Source of the DNA: Rhodospirillales bacterium
Lineage (GTDB): Bacteria; Pseudomonadota; Alphaproteobacteria; Rhodospirillales; Casp-alpha2
Assembly (NCBI GenBank): GCA_017640505.1
Contig: JAEPQO010000001.1
Span: 1,504,625 to 1,568,624, forward strand
Direction: 5' to 3'
DNA length: 64,000 bases
Position numbers and translations under genes: made by a program. The notes beneath the pieces were generated by a model. The model saw only the letters and a list, made by a program, of their open reading frames with translations, was not told the DNA's origin and made no database searches. Below, in pieces: positions 52,845-61,280 of this stretch (positions are counted from its first letter, which is position 1; each line of letters begins with the position of its first letter).

Positions 52845-53441
52845 TTATTTGACGACGCAGCTGTCCCCACGCCTCACGAACGGTTTGTCGCACTCCCAGT
52901 TGTCCCCATCGTATCCAAGGTGTGCATTGTCCGGCACGGACAGCCGAATGCATTTATTTTCAACAGCCTTGTATCCCCGTTCGCAGACCCAGCCATCTCC
53001 AAAGCTGGAATCGCTGAGAAACGCGTTCGCCGGTACGATGATCTTCTGACACCTGTTTCCCTTGGCGACATAACCGCGTGTACACGTCCACCCGGTGCCG
53101 CCGTAACCCTGCTTGGTCAGGAACGCGTTTTCCGGCACGGTAATCAACTCGCATGCGTCTCTCGTCTTCCGGTAACCTCGGCGGCACTCCCAGCGGTCGC
53201 CACGCGCATTTAAGTATGCATTGTCCGGTACGACGATCGGAATGCACTTGCCGTCTCTTTCGAGGAATCCCCTCAGGCACGCCCATTCCTTGCCGTAGTC
53301 CGATGTCGTTGCATAGGCATGTTCGGGAATGCCGCTCCCCTGAGCTATGACACCTGTTATGGGCGCAATCGTTAATGCGGCAATGACCGCGCACACCAAA
53401 GCTGTGCCGGAAGGCACGCGGCTGAAAAAGTTCGAAACCAT
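52845..53441 (-). CDS. Exported Cys/Trp repeat protein
   Basis: A 198-residue protein with a signal peptide (hydrophobic residues 12-33, cleavage near VIAQGS). The mature part is five tandem repeats of about 31-34 residues, each of the form VPxNAxL...G..W.C.RG(Y/F)......C. Examples start VPDNAYLNARGDRWEC, VPENAFLTKQGYGG and VPANAFLSDSSFGDGWVC. Each repeat has two Cys, probably a disulfide, so the product is a periplasmic or secreted repeat protein. I know no assigned function. It is next to the Cache-type adenylate cyclase on the same strand. Confidence 0.8.
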   Translation of the reverse strand: MVSNFFSRVPSGTALVCAVIAALTIAPITGVIAQGSGIPEHAYATTSDYGKEWACLRGFLERDGKCIPIVVPDNAYLNARGDRWECRRGYRKTRDACELITVPENAFLTKQGYGGTGWTCTRGYVAKGNRCQKIIVPANAFLSDSSFGDGWVCERGYKAVENKCIRLSVPDNAHLGYDGDNWECDKPFVRRGDSCVVK

Positions 53442-53623
53442 AGGATCATCCTTTGGCGCGCTCGCGCCTTATTGCCGGAAACGCGCGGTGCATCGCGGCA
53501 CGCCTCAACGGTGACTTCAGGAACAGTCGGGCAGGAAGTACAGCACCTTGGCAGTATCGTAGTCTCTGTGGCCCTGGACGTACAGCGCGTCGCAAGATTT
53601 CTCCGAGAGACTTGTCGCAGTGT

Positions 53624-55759
53624 TCATTTCTCGTCGAGCTTGGTGGTGCCGGTCCAGTGTCCGTCGGGCGGCACTTCCGCGAAGGTCTTACACTTCTCGC
53701 GCAGTTGCTGGACGACCTTGTCATCGGGCCGGTACTCGGCCAGGTCGTTCAGAATCCGCAGCGCATCGGCGAAGTCCCGGTGAACGTAGAAATCGAACGC
53801 CTGTTCGTATTTCGAGGCCGCCTGGATAGTTCTGTCGCCGACATAGAACGCCGCGTTCTCGCCGCGCTGGCCCATCAGTTCGTATATGGTGACCGGCACA
53901 GACGTGCCCTTGGCCTCGACGATGTCGACACGACGGAACAGGAACTCCGGCGACGCCTTACGGCGAACGGCGTCGCTGACAAGGACCTGCGTGCCGTAGA
54001 ACTTGTTGAGACCTTCCATGCGCGCCGCCAGATTGACGCCGGATCCGAGGCACGTGTACTGCATCCGGTCGGGCGCGCCGATGTTGCCGACAAGGGCCTC
54101 GCAGGTGTGCAGGCCGAAACGGGTACGCAGCGGAGCCAGTCCGTTTTTCACAAACCGCTTGTTCAGGTCTTGCGAGATGTGCAGCGCCGTGAGTGTTCCG
54201 CGGCAGGCATTGTCGACGTGAAAGACATCCTCGGTCGGGGCGTTCCACATCGCCATGACCGCGTCGCCGATAAATTTGTCGATGGTTCCCATGTTGGACT
54301 GGATGCCGAACGATATAAGTTCGAAGTATTCCTCCAACTGCGACATGACCTGTTCCGGTGTCATGTTCTCGGTCACGGAGGTGAAGCCCTCGATATCCGT
54401 GAACAGCAGGGTGACCTCACTTCGCGTGCCACCGACCTTGGCCGCCTTGTCGGCACGGATCAGTTGCCGGACGACGTCGCGTGGGACGAACCTGAGGAAC
54501 ATGTCGAGCGCGATGCGCATTCGTTCCATCGACAATTGCAGCCGTTTGATCTCGGTGAACGGTGACTCGAAGGTATCCGGTTTCTGCAGCTCGAGTTGCG
54601 TGACCCTATCGGCCATCTCGCGAATGCGGACCACCGGGACGGTAATCCAGCCGGACATCATGGCCACCAGCCCGACAGCGACGACAAGAACCGAGCCTGC
54701 CACGATCAAGGATCCCCTGAGCGCGTCCTTGAGACCGCCCGTGAAGTCATCGACCGCGGCGACGCTGACGATTTTCCAGCTCGTCAGGCTTTTGCTGTCG
54801 ATGTTTCGGACGAAGCCGATGTATTCCTTGCCGCCAACGGAAAACGAACGATGCGTCTGGTCTTCACCGTTGATGGCCGAGAGGGCGGCGCGTACGCGGT
54901 CGTCTGCCAGTTCGGAGACGGGGATTAATTCGACACCCAGTCCATAGTCGATTTTCTTGAGGATTTTCTGTGGGTCCGGATAGGCGAGCACGTCGTTGGC
55001 CTCATTGAGGATGGCGACTACGCCATTGTCGCCCGGTCGGAGCCGGTGTGTCACCTCAGCGAGATCCGAGAGCGAGAGGTCGACGCCGACAGTGGAACCG
55101 GGTGCATTTGCCAACGGTTCGGCCACGGTGACGCCGGGCTTTTTAAGACTCGCAAAGATATAGGCGTTCGATACGACGCCGCCGACGCGCTTCTGTGCGT
55201 TAATGAACCAGTCCCGGGTCCGGGGATCGTATGTCGACAATTCGGCCCGGGTGCCTTGGGGTCCGGGCAGGGCATTGTGATCGGCGTCGAAGTGCCACCA
55301 TCGTTCCGGACGCCCGCGGCCACCCGCCGCGGGACCGATCGTCCGCCATGCCGCCGCGGCAGCTTCCGGCATACCTTCGACGGCGCGTCTTGTCCCGTTC
55401 GGATCGACCAGGTTCAGCGCCTGCACGAACGAACCGTCGGCGAGGCCGACGAAGACGCCGTAAATTTCAGGGCTGTTTTTCTGGCTGACGGTCAGGAGGC
55501 TGAGCAGGGCTTGCCGGTTCTGTGGTTCGAACGTCTCCGCCGGCAGGGACGCGATGGTGTCCGCAGCGAGAAATGCACGGCCAAGCAAGCGTTCGATCCC
55601 TTGTTCGGCGGCGTCGGCGGATTTGACGATGCCGGACTTTGCCGTCTCGATGATCACATCGCGGCTGCCAAGATAGTTCGGGATTGCGACAGCGGCGATC
55701 GTGGCCGCCGTGAATACGGCAAAGGCGGTCGTCACCGTGATACGGAGCGGCAACTTCAT
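53624..55759 (-). CDS. Membrane adenylate/guanylate cyclase with Cache and HAMP domains
   Basis: A 711-residue class III nucleotide cyclase. Membrane helices lie at about 8-28 and 351-371 and enclose a double Cache sensor (YDPRTRDWFINAQ motif, residues about 35-330). HAMP follows (about 372-425), then a cyclase homology domain from 445 with metal-binding Asp455 (LLFTDIEGFTS) and Asp499 (KFIGDAVMAMWNAP). A TPR-like tail (HRDFADALRILNDL) ends the protein. The product is presumably cAMP made in response to an extracytoplasmic small molecule. It is not adjacent to a Crp-type gene. Confidence 0.93.
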   Translation of the reverse strand: MKLPLRITVTTAFAVFTAATIAAVAIPNYLGSRDVIIETAKSGIVKSADAAEQGIERLLGRAFLAADTIASLPAETFEPQNRQALLSLLTVSQKNSPEIYGVFVGLADGSFVQALNLVDPNGTRRAVEGMPEAAAAAWRTIGPAAGGRGRPERWWHFDADHNALPGPQGTRAELSTYDPRTRDWFINAQKRVGGVVSNAYIFASLKKPGVTVAEPLANAPGSTVGVDLSLSDLAEVTHRLRPGDNGVVAILNEANDVLAYPDPQKILKKIDYGLGVELIPVSELADDRVRAALSAINGEDQTHRSFSVGGKEYIGFVRNIDSKSLTSWKIVSVAAVDDFTGGLKDALRGSLIVAGSVLVVAVGLVAMMSGWITVPVVRIREMADRVTQLELQKPDTFESPFTEIKRLQLSMERMRIALDMFLRFVPRDVVRQLIRADKAAKVGGTRSEVTLLFTDIEGFTSVTENMTPEQVMSQLEEYFELISFGIQSNMGTIDKFIGDAVMAMWNAPTEDVFHVDNACRGTLTALHISQDLNKRFVKNGLAPLRTRFGLHTCEALVGNIGAPDRMQYTCLGSGVNLAARMEGLNKFYGTQVLVSDAVRRKASPEFLFRRVDIVEAKGTSVPVTIYELMGQRGENAAFYVGDRTIQAASKYEQAFDFYVHRDFADALRILNDLAEYRPDDKVVQQLREKCKTFAEVPPDGHWTGTTKLDEK

Positions 55760-56101
55760 CGGCCCTCCAGTGGGAGCGTTCCCGGGTCTTGCATGCGTTT
55801 CATCTCATTCGTCCGGTTTAAATCCGCGGTGTGCGGCTTGTGGACGCACCGATAGAGTAATTTCCCAATAACAACTTATATTAGAAAAGCCTTGCTGCAA
55901 AATGACAAGAATTATCATTCTATAACAGAGTCTTACATGGAATTTGCGGTCGATGAGTACCCTGGCCAAAACGGCGGCGGACAAGGCTGGGTGTCCTAGT
56001 TGAATATTTATTCGGTCCACCGGTGGTCGCAAAATTTCGCGGCGCCCGTCAAAAATGGCGGATGATAAGCGCGTCGTTCGCAGAAAGCGGAGAATATCGA
56101 G

Positions 56102-56611
56102 GTGTCAGCGCAATTCATTTCGCATGAACTTCAAAAGTTCTGGGATTTTGGCCGCAGCCTGCGTAGTGGCGGGTCGCTGCCGAGGTTCGCGGATTTCGAT
56201 CTTATGGAAATTCATGACCTCTCGCCCGGTGTAATCATTTTGGATCTGCACGAACCGGGGGGACGGTTTATGAACCGCTTTGTTGGGACGGGCGTCGTCG
56301 AACTGTTCGGCGAAACCACGGGCAAGTTTGTCGACGAAGTGGATCTGGGCGAATTCAAGGACCAATTGATCAGCGTCTACCGGCAGACGATCGCGACCAG
56401 GGTTCCCCATTGGTCGCTTGCACAGGTCGTCAGAACAGAGCGACTAGCCGGCGTCGTCGATTCTTTGAAAAAATTCTCCTATGAACGGCTAGCGTATCCG
56501 TTGTGCGATGAAAATGGTGACATCTCGCATCTGACGGCAATCGTGACCAGCTGCCCGTTGGAAGAGGCGAAACAGGGCTTCGCGTCGGAAGCGGTGCCGT
56601 GGCCGGACTGA
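56102..56611 (+). CDS. PAS-domain protein (PAS_5 type)
   Basis: A 169-residue single-domain protein resembling the PAS_5/DUF1488-like group of short alphaproteobacterial PAS proteins. LPRFADFDLMEIHDLSPGVI, RFMNRFVGTGVVELFGETTG and YERLAYPLCDENGDISHLTA follow that pattern. No output domain is attached. The start is GTG at 56102. The upstream gap (55760-56101, 342 bases) is AT-rich, has a palindrome CCACCGGTGG near 56018 and no gene I can support. It is convergent with a sensor kinase gene. Confidence 0.85.
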   Translation: MSAQFISHELQKFWDFGRSLRSGGSLPRFADFDLMEIHDLSPGVIILDLHEPGGRFMNRFVGTGVVELFGETTGKFVDEVDLGEFKDQLISVYRQTIATRVPHWSLAQVVRTERLAGVVDSLKKFSYERLAYPLCDENGDISHLTAIVTSCPLEEAKQGFASEAVPWPD

Positions 56612-56625
56612 AATGGGGGAACCGG

Positions 56626-58089
56626 TCAGTCTTGCGCCGGCGGCAGGCTGATCGTCACGCGCAGGCCGCCTTCGTCCATGTTTTCAAGCCGGATGTCGCC
56701 GCCGTGACGGCGAATGATGTCGCGTGCGATGGACATGCCGAGGCCGATGCCGCCGGTTTCCTGATTCCTTGACGTTTCAAGCCTGACGAACGGCTCGAAG
56801 ATGCGGTCGAGCTGATCCGGCGGAATGCCGGGGCCGTCGTCCTCGATCATGATCCGCGGCGCGCCGTCGCGTGCCGTCAGCGTTACATGCGCGGTGTCGC
56901 CGTACGTTGCCGCATTGAGAACTAGATTGGTCAGCGCGCGGCGCATGGCGAGGGGGCGGCACGGATAGGTTACGGGCGTTGCCGCTTTCAGTTCGACCGC
57001 GTGTCCGAGGTCGCGCAGGTCGTCGGCGACGGCACCAAGAAGCGCGCCGAGATCGGCCGGACGTGTCGGCTCCGCAGCCGCTTCTTCGCGGGCAAAGGCC
57101 AGTGTCGCTTCGACCATATCCTGCATGTCGGCAAGGGTCTGGATCATCTTTTCGCGGGCTTCGGCGTCGTCGAGCATTTCCGCGCGGAGCCGGAGCGACG
57201 TAATCGGCGTGCGCAGATCGTGACTGATGGCTGCCAGCATCTTCGTGCGTTCGGTCACGAAACGCTGCAGCCGGTCTTGCATTTCATTGAAGGCGCGAAT
57301 GGTGTCGCGGATGTCGGCCGGGCCTTCCTCGCGGAGCGGCTGAATGTTCTCGCCTCGGCCAAGGCGCCGCGCCGCGACGGACAGCTTTCGCATCGGGCGG
57401 GTGATACGGCTGAGCGCGATGACAACGATCAGGCTGATGACACTGGCCGTGATAAGAAAGCTGATCCAAGTGTCGTTGCCGAATAGGCGCCGGGCCGGGC
57501 GCGCATTGAGCGCCGCGTTCATCCACTGTCCGTCGCCAAGACGGATCGAAATCACGGTCGAGGTGTATCGCGCCTCGAACGGCAGACCGGCACCTTCGAG
57601 GACGCCCGTGCGGAGCCGCGGCCCGGCGCCGTGATGACGGTCGTCGTCGTCATCGCGGTCACGGTGATGGTGCTGGTACACCCGTACGTTACGGGACGGA
57701 ATGCCGTCGACCTCTTCGGTGATCCGTTCCGCCAGGTCGCGCATGCGTTCGCGGTCGTCGTCATCGTCGTCTTCACGCTTTGCGCCGGGGGCTGCGGCCT
57801 CGACGGCGGCCTCGCTGCTGAGCCAGACCCTGAGGCGCCGGTTCGACAGGGCATCGGCGAGTTTGCCCCGGAAAGCAGGTTCGGTTCCCTGCATCAGGCC
57901 GGCGACGGGGGCGATACGTTCCGCCAGGAACCGGACTTCGGCGCCACGGTAGAAATCACGCGCCTCCGAACGGATGATCAAGGCCGAGATGATTTGGGCA
58001 CTGAACAGCGCCAGCAACACCAGCATCACGGTTTGACCCATCAGCCCCTTCGGCCACAGGCGGGCGAGCAGCGCGCGTATCCGGGTCAT
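56626..58089 (-). CDS. EnvZ-type sensor histidine kinase with Asp/His-rich periplasmic region
   Basis: A 487-residue inner-membrane kinase. Helices lie at 16-40 and 207-228 and flank a periplasmic domain unusual for runs of Asp (107-112 and 146-150) and His (140-142, 152-153). HAMP follows, with His290 in AAISHDLRTPITS, then an ATPase domain with DDGPGIPP and GGIGLGMSI. The charged runs could bind Ca2+ or transition metals; this is inference. It overlaps the response regulator stop by 4 bases. A divergent gene encodes an EF-hand protein. Confidence 0.93.
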   Translation of the reverse strand: MTRIRALLARLWPKGLMGQTVMLVLLALFSAQIISALIIRSEARDFYRGAEVRFLAERIAPVAGLMQGTEPAFRGKLADALSNRRLRVWLSSEAAVEAAAPGAKREDDDDDDRERMRDLAERITEEVDGIPSRNVRVYQHHHRDRDDDDDRHHGAGPRLRTGVLEGAGLPFEARYTSTVISIRLGDGQWMNAALNARPARRLFGNDTWISFLITASVISLIVVIALSRITRPMRKLSVAARRLGRGENIQPLREEGPADIRDTIRAFNEMQDRLQRFVTERTKMLAAISHDLRTPITSLRLRAEMLDDAEAREKMIQTLADMQDMVEATLAFAREEAAAEPTRPADLGALLGAVADDLRDLGHAVELKAATPVTYPCRPLAMRRALTNLVLNAATYGDTAHVTLTARDGAPRIMIEDDGPGIPPDQLDRIFEPFVRLETSRNQETGGIGLGMSIARDIIRRHGGDIRLENMDEGGLRVTISLPPAQD

Positions 58090-58805
58090 GCCGACGACAC
58101 GTCGGCGGCGAACTTATAGCCGCCGCCCCACACCGTCTGGATCAGGACGGGTTTCTTCGGGTCGGCCTCGATCTTTTTGCGAAGCCTGCTGACCTGGTTG
58201 TCGATGGCACGGTCAAAGGGCGCCGCTTCGCGTCCGGCGGCGAGATCGAGCAACTGATCGCGGCTCAACACCATGCCCGGGCGCTGCAGGAAGACGTTCA
58301 AGAGCCGGTACTCGGCGGTCGACAGTGCAACGGAAACACCATCGTCACCGGTTAGTTCGCGGCGCTTCACGTCGAGCGTCCAGCGGTCGAACTGGAGACG
58401 GTCACCGGCCGGCTGTGCCTCCGTCCGGGGCATGGCGTTGGTCCGTCGCAGCACGGCCTTGATCCGGGCCAGAAGTTCGCGCGGATTGAAGGGCTTTGTC
58501 ACATAGTCGTCGGCACCGACCTCGAGGCCGACGATACGGTCGGTGTCTTCCGCCATCGCCGTCAGCAGGATCACCGGCAGGCTGGTATTGTCGCGCAGAT
58601 AACGGCACAGCGACAGGCCGTCCTCGCCCGGCATCATCACGTCGAGCACGACAAGGTCCGGCGCGGTAGCCTTCATCTTCTCGCGCATTTCCGTGCCGCC
58701 GGATGCCGTGGTCGCGCGCATGCCGTTCTTGCTCAGGTAGCGGGCAAGCTGCGTGCGGATCTCTTCGTGATCGTCGACAACCAGAATATGCGGCGTTGTT
58801 TCCAT
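58086..58805 (-). CDS. OmpR-family response regulator
   Basis: A 239-residue regulator: receiver domain with DDH at 11-13 and phospho-Asp55 (LVVLDVMMPGEDG), then a winged-helix DNA-binding domain with FLQRPGMVLSRDQLLDLAAG and RLRKKIEADPKKPVLIQTVW. It overlaps its kinase gene (4 bases). It is divergent from an EF-hand gene across a region with repeated CGCAA-type half-sites, which it probably binds. Confidence 0.95.
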   Translation of the reverse strand: METTPHILVVDDHEEIRTQLARYLSKNGMRATTASGGTEMREKMKATAPDLVVLDVMMPGEDGLSLCRYLRDNTSLPVILLTAMAEDTDRIVGLEVGADDYVTKPFNPRELLARIKAVLRRTNAMPRTEAQPAGDRLQFDRWTLDVKRRELTGDDGVSVALSTAEYRLLNVFLQRPGMVLSRDQLLDLAAGREAAPFDRAIDNQVSRLRKKIEADPKKPVLIQTVWGGGYKFAADVSSA

Positions 58806-58861
58806 GGCGTCATCTTATAGCGGACGGTCCATCGCCGTCTTTACAGGAATTTTGTAACCAT

Positions 58862-58898
58862 TTGTCGCAACGCGGCTTTTCGCAACCGCTTGCGACAA
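58862..58898. promoter_or_regulatory. Three-half-site operator between the response regulator and EF-hand genes
   Basis: TTGTCGCAA (58862-58870) and TTTTCGCAA (58877-58885) are direct repeats 15 bases apart. TTGCGACAA (58890-58898) is the exact inverse of the first. Repeated half-sites in a divergent regulator/target gap are typical of OmpR-family binding regions. The rest of 58806-58980 has no other recognised element. Confidence 0.6.
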
Positions 58899-58980
58899 TT
58901 TGGGGGGTGGGCCGGCATAGTTCTGTGACAAACCGGGCTTAGGTTTGCCTCATCTGCAGTCCAAACATGAGGATCAAGAC

Positions 58981-59451
58981 ATGAAACACAAAACCAAGGT
59001 TATGGCCGTCGTCGGTGTGCTTGCCGTTCTGGGCGCCGGTGGCGTTGCCGCAGCGTCCGGTATGCACGAAGGCTATCACGAATGGCGCGGCGACCGTGAC
59101 GGTCACAAGTACGGCGGGCGCGGTATGCGCATGCTGGAAACCTACGATGCCAACGGCGACGGCGCACTGACGCTGGATGAAATCACCACCGAGCGCGGTA
59201 AGAAGTTCAAGCAGTTCGACGCCGATGGCGACGGCACGCTGACCCTCGACGAATACCAGGGTCTGTGGATGGACGCGATGCGCGATCGTATGGTCGACCG
59301 TTTTCAGAAGCACGATGACGACGGCGACGGCAAGATCACCGAAGATGATTTCAACAAGCGGTTTGCCCGCATGATGACGTGGATGGACAGGAACGGCGAC
59401 GGCAAGATCGACCGTGACGATCACAAGCGCCGTCATCGCGACGACGACTGA
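58981..59451 (+). CDS. Exported four-EF-hand calcium-binding protein
   Basis: A 156-residue protein with a signal peptide (MKHKTKVMAVVGVLAVLGAG, cleavage near AAASG) and four EF-hand loops: DANGDGALTLDE (56-67), DADGDGTLTLDE (80-91), DDDGDGKITEDD (112-123) and DRNGDGKIDRDD (136-147). Loops 3 and 4 end in Asp rather than the usual Glu, so affinity may be lower. The tail is RHRDDD. The ATG at 58981 begins the signal peptide. It is divergent from a two-component pair likely to control it. Confidence 0.92.
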   Translation: MKHKTKVMAVVGVLAVLGAGGVAAASGMHEGYHEWRGDRDGHKYGGRGMRMLETYDANGDGALTLDEITTERGKKFKQFDADGDGTLTLDEYQGLWMDAMRDRMVDRFQKHDDDGDGKITEDDFNKRFARMMTWMDRNGDGKIDRDDHKRRHRDDD

Positions 59452-59472
59452 TTGCTGTCGGAAAACCGGATT

Positions 59473-59506
59473 GCCGGCCGGACTCTATTTCTGGGGTCTG
59501 GCCGGC
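59473..59506. terminator. Inverted repeat between the EF-hand gene and the MarR-kinase gene
   Basis: GCCGGCC (59473-59479) and GGCCGGC (59500-59506) flank a 20-base loop spanning the stop codon of the leftward kinase gene. A short TTTT follows on the minus strand. It may end transcription from either side. Confidence 0.4.
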
Positions 59507-60675
59507 CCGCTTTCGGGAAGCACGATCCGCGTGACGTAACGCCTGGGACCTTCCTCGAGGTTTTCGAGACGGCCGCCGTGCGCCTGCACGATCGCGCGGA
59601 TCAGGGGCAGGCCGTGGGTAAGTCCGTTGCGGTCCGGTGTACCAATCGGCGTCTGCGCTTCCGGCCGGACCGGCGGTAATGGCTTGGTCGGTGAAATGAC
59701 GCTTAGCGTGACGCCCGTGCCGGGTTCGAACGACGTTTCCACGTCGATCGTCTGACCGCGGCCGGTGGATGCCACCGTCGCCTCGACCAGCCGTTTGACA
59801 CATTGCGTGAGGCGTTCCTGATCGCCGACGATCCGGCCTTTCGACGAGCTCCACTTGCGGCGCAGAATGACGCCGCGGCGGTCCGCGGTCTGTGCCGCGC
59901 TCCGGCAGGAGGCATCGACGATTTCCTCGATATCGATCTGCATCAGCGGACCGAGCGGGATGTTGACCCCGTATTCCGCCAGCGTGGTATCGACGAGATT
60001 GTTCATGGCATCGAGCAGGTGCGATGCGGCATGCCGGATGTCGCGCGCATACTCCAGGTATCCGACCGGCTGGATCGCGCCCAGCGTTTCATCGGCAATC
60101 ATCTCCGAAAACCCGACAATTGCCGTCAGCGGTGTTCTGAGCTGGTGGCTGAGCTGGTTCAGCAGCTCGATCAGCGGTTCCTGCCCGGGCTGGAAGTCCT
60201 CGCGCGGGCTGCTGCCGTCGAACGACGATTCGATGCCGCTATAGGGGGCTTCGTAGGGCTGGCCCAGGCGTTCGCCGCATTCGACGACGAATGTTTCCAG
60301 TTCGGCGGCAACGGCGTCGGAAATGTCGATGCGGCGGCGGCGGGCGTCTTCGCGGTCCTGCACCTTGCTGATCGCGCCACGGCGCTCCAGTTCGGCAAGT
60401 CCGGTGATGGCGGTCCCTTTGGAAAGCCCGGTCGCCAGATAGATATCGGTAACGTTCGGTGTCTCGCCCTGAAGATGGCTCTGCATCAGGAAATAGAGAA
60501 TGTCCCAGGTCGAACGGTTAAACGCATCCGGGTTCTGGTCGACGCCGAGCAGAACGCTAAGCCGTTCGGTAATGTCACGGTGCCGATACAGTTCGTAGCG
60601 GAGCACGTGGTCCACGATCCGTTTGCGTTCGGCGGCATCGCTGCCGGATTCACTATTTTTCCGCTGCTCGGGCAT
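59485..60675 (-). CDS. MarR-type winged-helix protein fused to a histidine kinase core
   Basis: A 396-residue cytoplasmic protein. Residues about 20-145 look like a MarR-type DNA-binding unit: helix YELYRHRDITERLSVLLGVD, recognition region YLATGLSKGTAITGLAELER, and wing AISKVQDREDARRRRIDIS. After a short linker comes a HisKA helix pair with His177 in QLSHQLRTPLTAIVG. A diverged ATPase domain follows, with weak N and G1 boxes and a G2-like GLTHGLPLIRAIVQAHGG. No membrane helix is present. The ATG at 60675 is preferred; an upstream ATG adds 25 residues. DNA-binding fused to a kinase is rare, and kinase activity is uncertain. Confidence 0.82.
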   Translation of the reverse strand: MPEQRKNSESGSDAAERKRIVDHVLRYELYRHRDITERLSVLLGVDQNPDAFNRSTWDILYFLMQSHLQGETPNVTDIYLATGLSKGTAITGLAELERRGAISKVQDREDARRRRIDISDAVAAELETFVVECGERLGQPYEAPYSGIESSFDGSSPREDFQPGQEPLIELLNQLSHQLRTPLTAIVGFSEMIADETLGAIQPVGYLEYARDIRHAASHLLDAMNNLVDTTLAEYGVNIPLGPLMQIDIEEIVDASCRSAAQTADRRGVILRRKWSSSKGRIVGDQERLTQCVKRLVEATVASTGRGQTIDVETSFEPGTGVTLSVISPTKPLPPVRPEAQTPIGTPDRNGLTHGLPLIRAIVQAHGGRLENLEEGPRRYVTRIVLPESGPARPQK

Positions 60676-60772
60676 CAGCGCACCTATCTTCAGTCGAAAC
60701 TGAGTTGAGTTTAGTGCCGGACGTAACCGACGTATATAGGTGTAATCCACATTCCTAATTTTGGAAACCGGA

Positions 60773-61186
60773 TTACTGCGTTTCGTCTCCGCGCAGGCCG
60801 AGATGCAACATAAGCCCGATAATCATACCTTTCAGGCGTGGCAGGAACCAGAACGCGAGCAGCAGGGTCGCCGGTAGCCACAATGAAAGATGCAGGGCAA
60901 TGGAAGGCTGGAACTCCCGCTCGGTCAAAAGGATCAGCGGGACGATGATGTGGCCGACCACGACCATCGTCAGGTACGGCGGAAAATCATCGGCGCGGAT
61001 ATGGCCCAGTTGCTGGGTGCAGGCCGGGCAGTGCTCCTGCGTCTTGAGGAATGCGCCGAACAGCCGTGCCTGACCGCAACGCGGGCAGGTCTTGCGGAAC
61101 CCGCGCCACAACAGGGTGGCGAGGCCGGGAACCGGAAAGCGGGGGTCGGCAGCTGTGTCCATGGCCGCCATAGTGCACAGCGGCAC
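60773..61186 (-). CDS. DUF983 membrane protein
   Basis: A 137-residue protein with two zinc-finger-like Cys pairs (KTCPRCGQARLF and EHCPACTQQLG) and two C-terminal membrane helices (about 73-90 and 97-118). This is the layout of DUF983 proteins, common near cytochrome oxidase or mur genes in alphaproteobacteria; their function is unknown. Met codons at residues 1, 6 and 9 are all possible starts. Confidence 0.9.
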   Translation of the reverse strand: MPLCTMAAMDTAADPRFPVPGLATLLWRGFRKTCPRCGQARLFGAFLKTQEHCPACTQQLGHIRADDFPPYLTMVVVGHIIVPLILLTEREFQPSIALHLSLWLPATLLLAFWFLPRLKGMIIGLMLHLGLRGDETQ

Positions 61187-61280
61187 GGAAACGGCAAGCC
61201 AATCCGGCAGGCCGCGCTGGAAAGCCCCGGATACCGCGCCTATGATCGGCGAAACGGCAGGCGCGGCTGCGGAGAGCGAT

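Noticed and set aside
53453-54565. Plus-strand frame of 370 codons opposite the adenylate cyclase
   Set aside because: Shadow of the catalytic domain; no motif of its own.
55805-56032. 75-codon minus-strand frame in the gap before the PAS gene
   Set aside because: No ribosome binding site, AT-rich promoter-like DNA and no convincing protein pattern.
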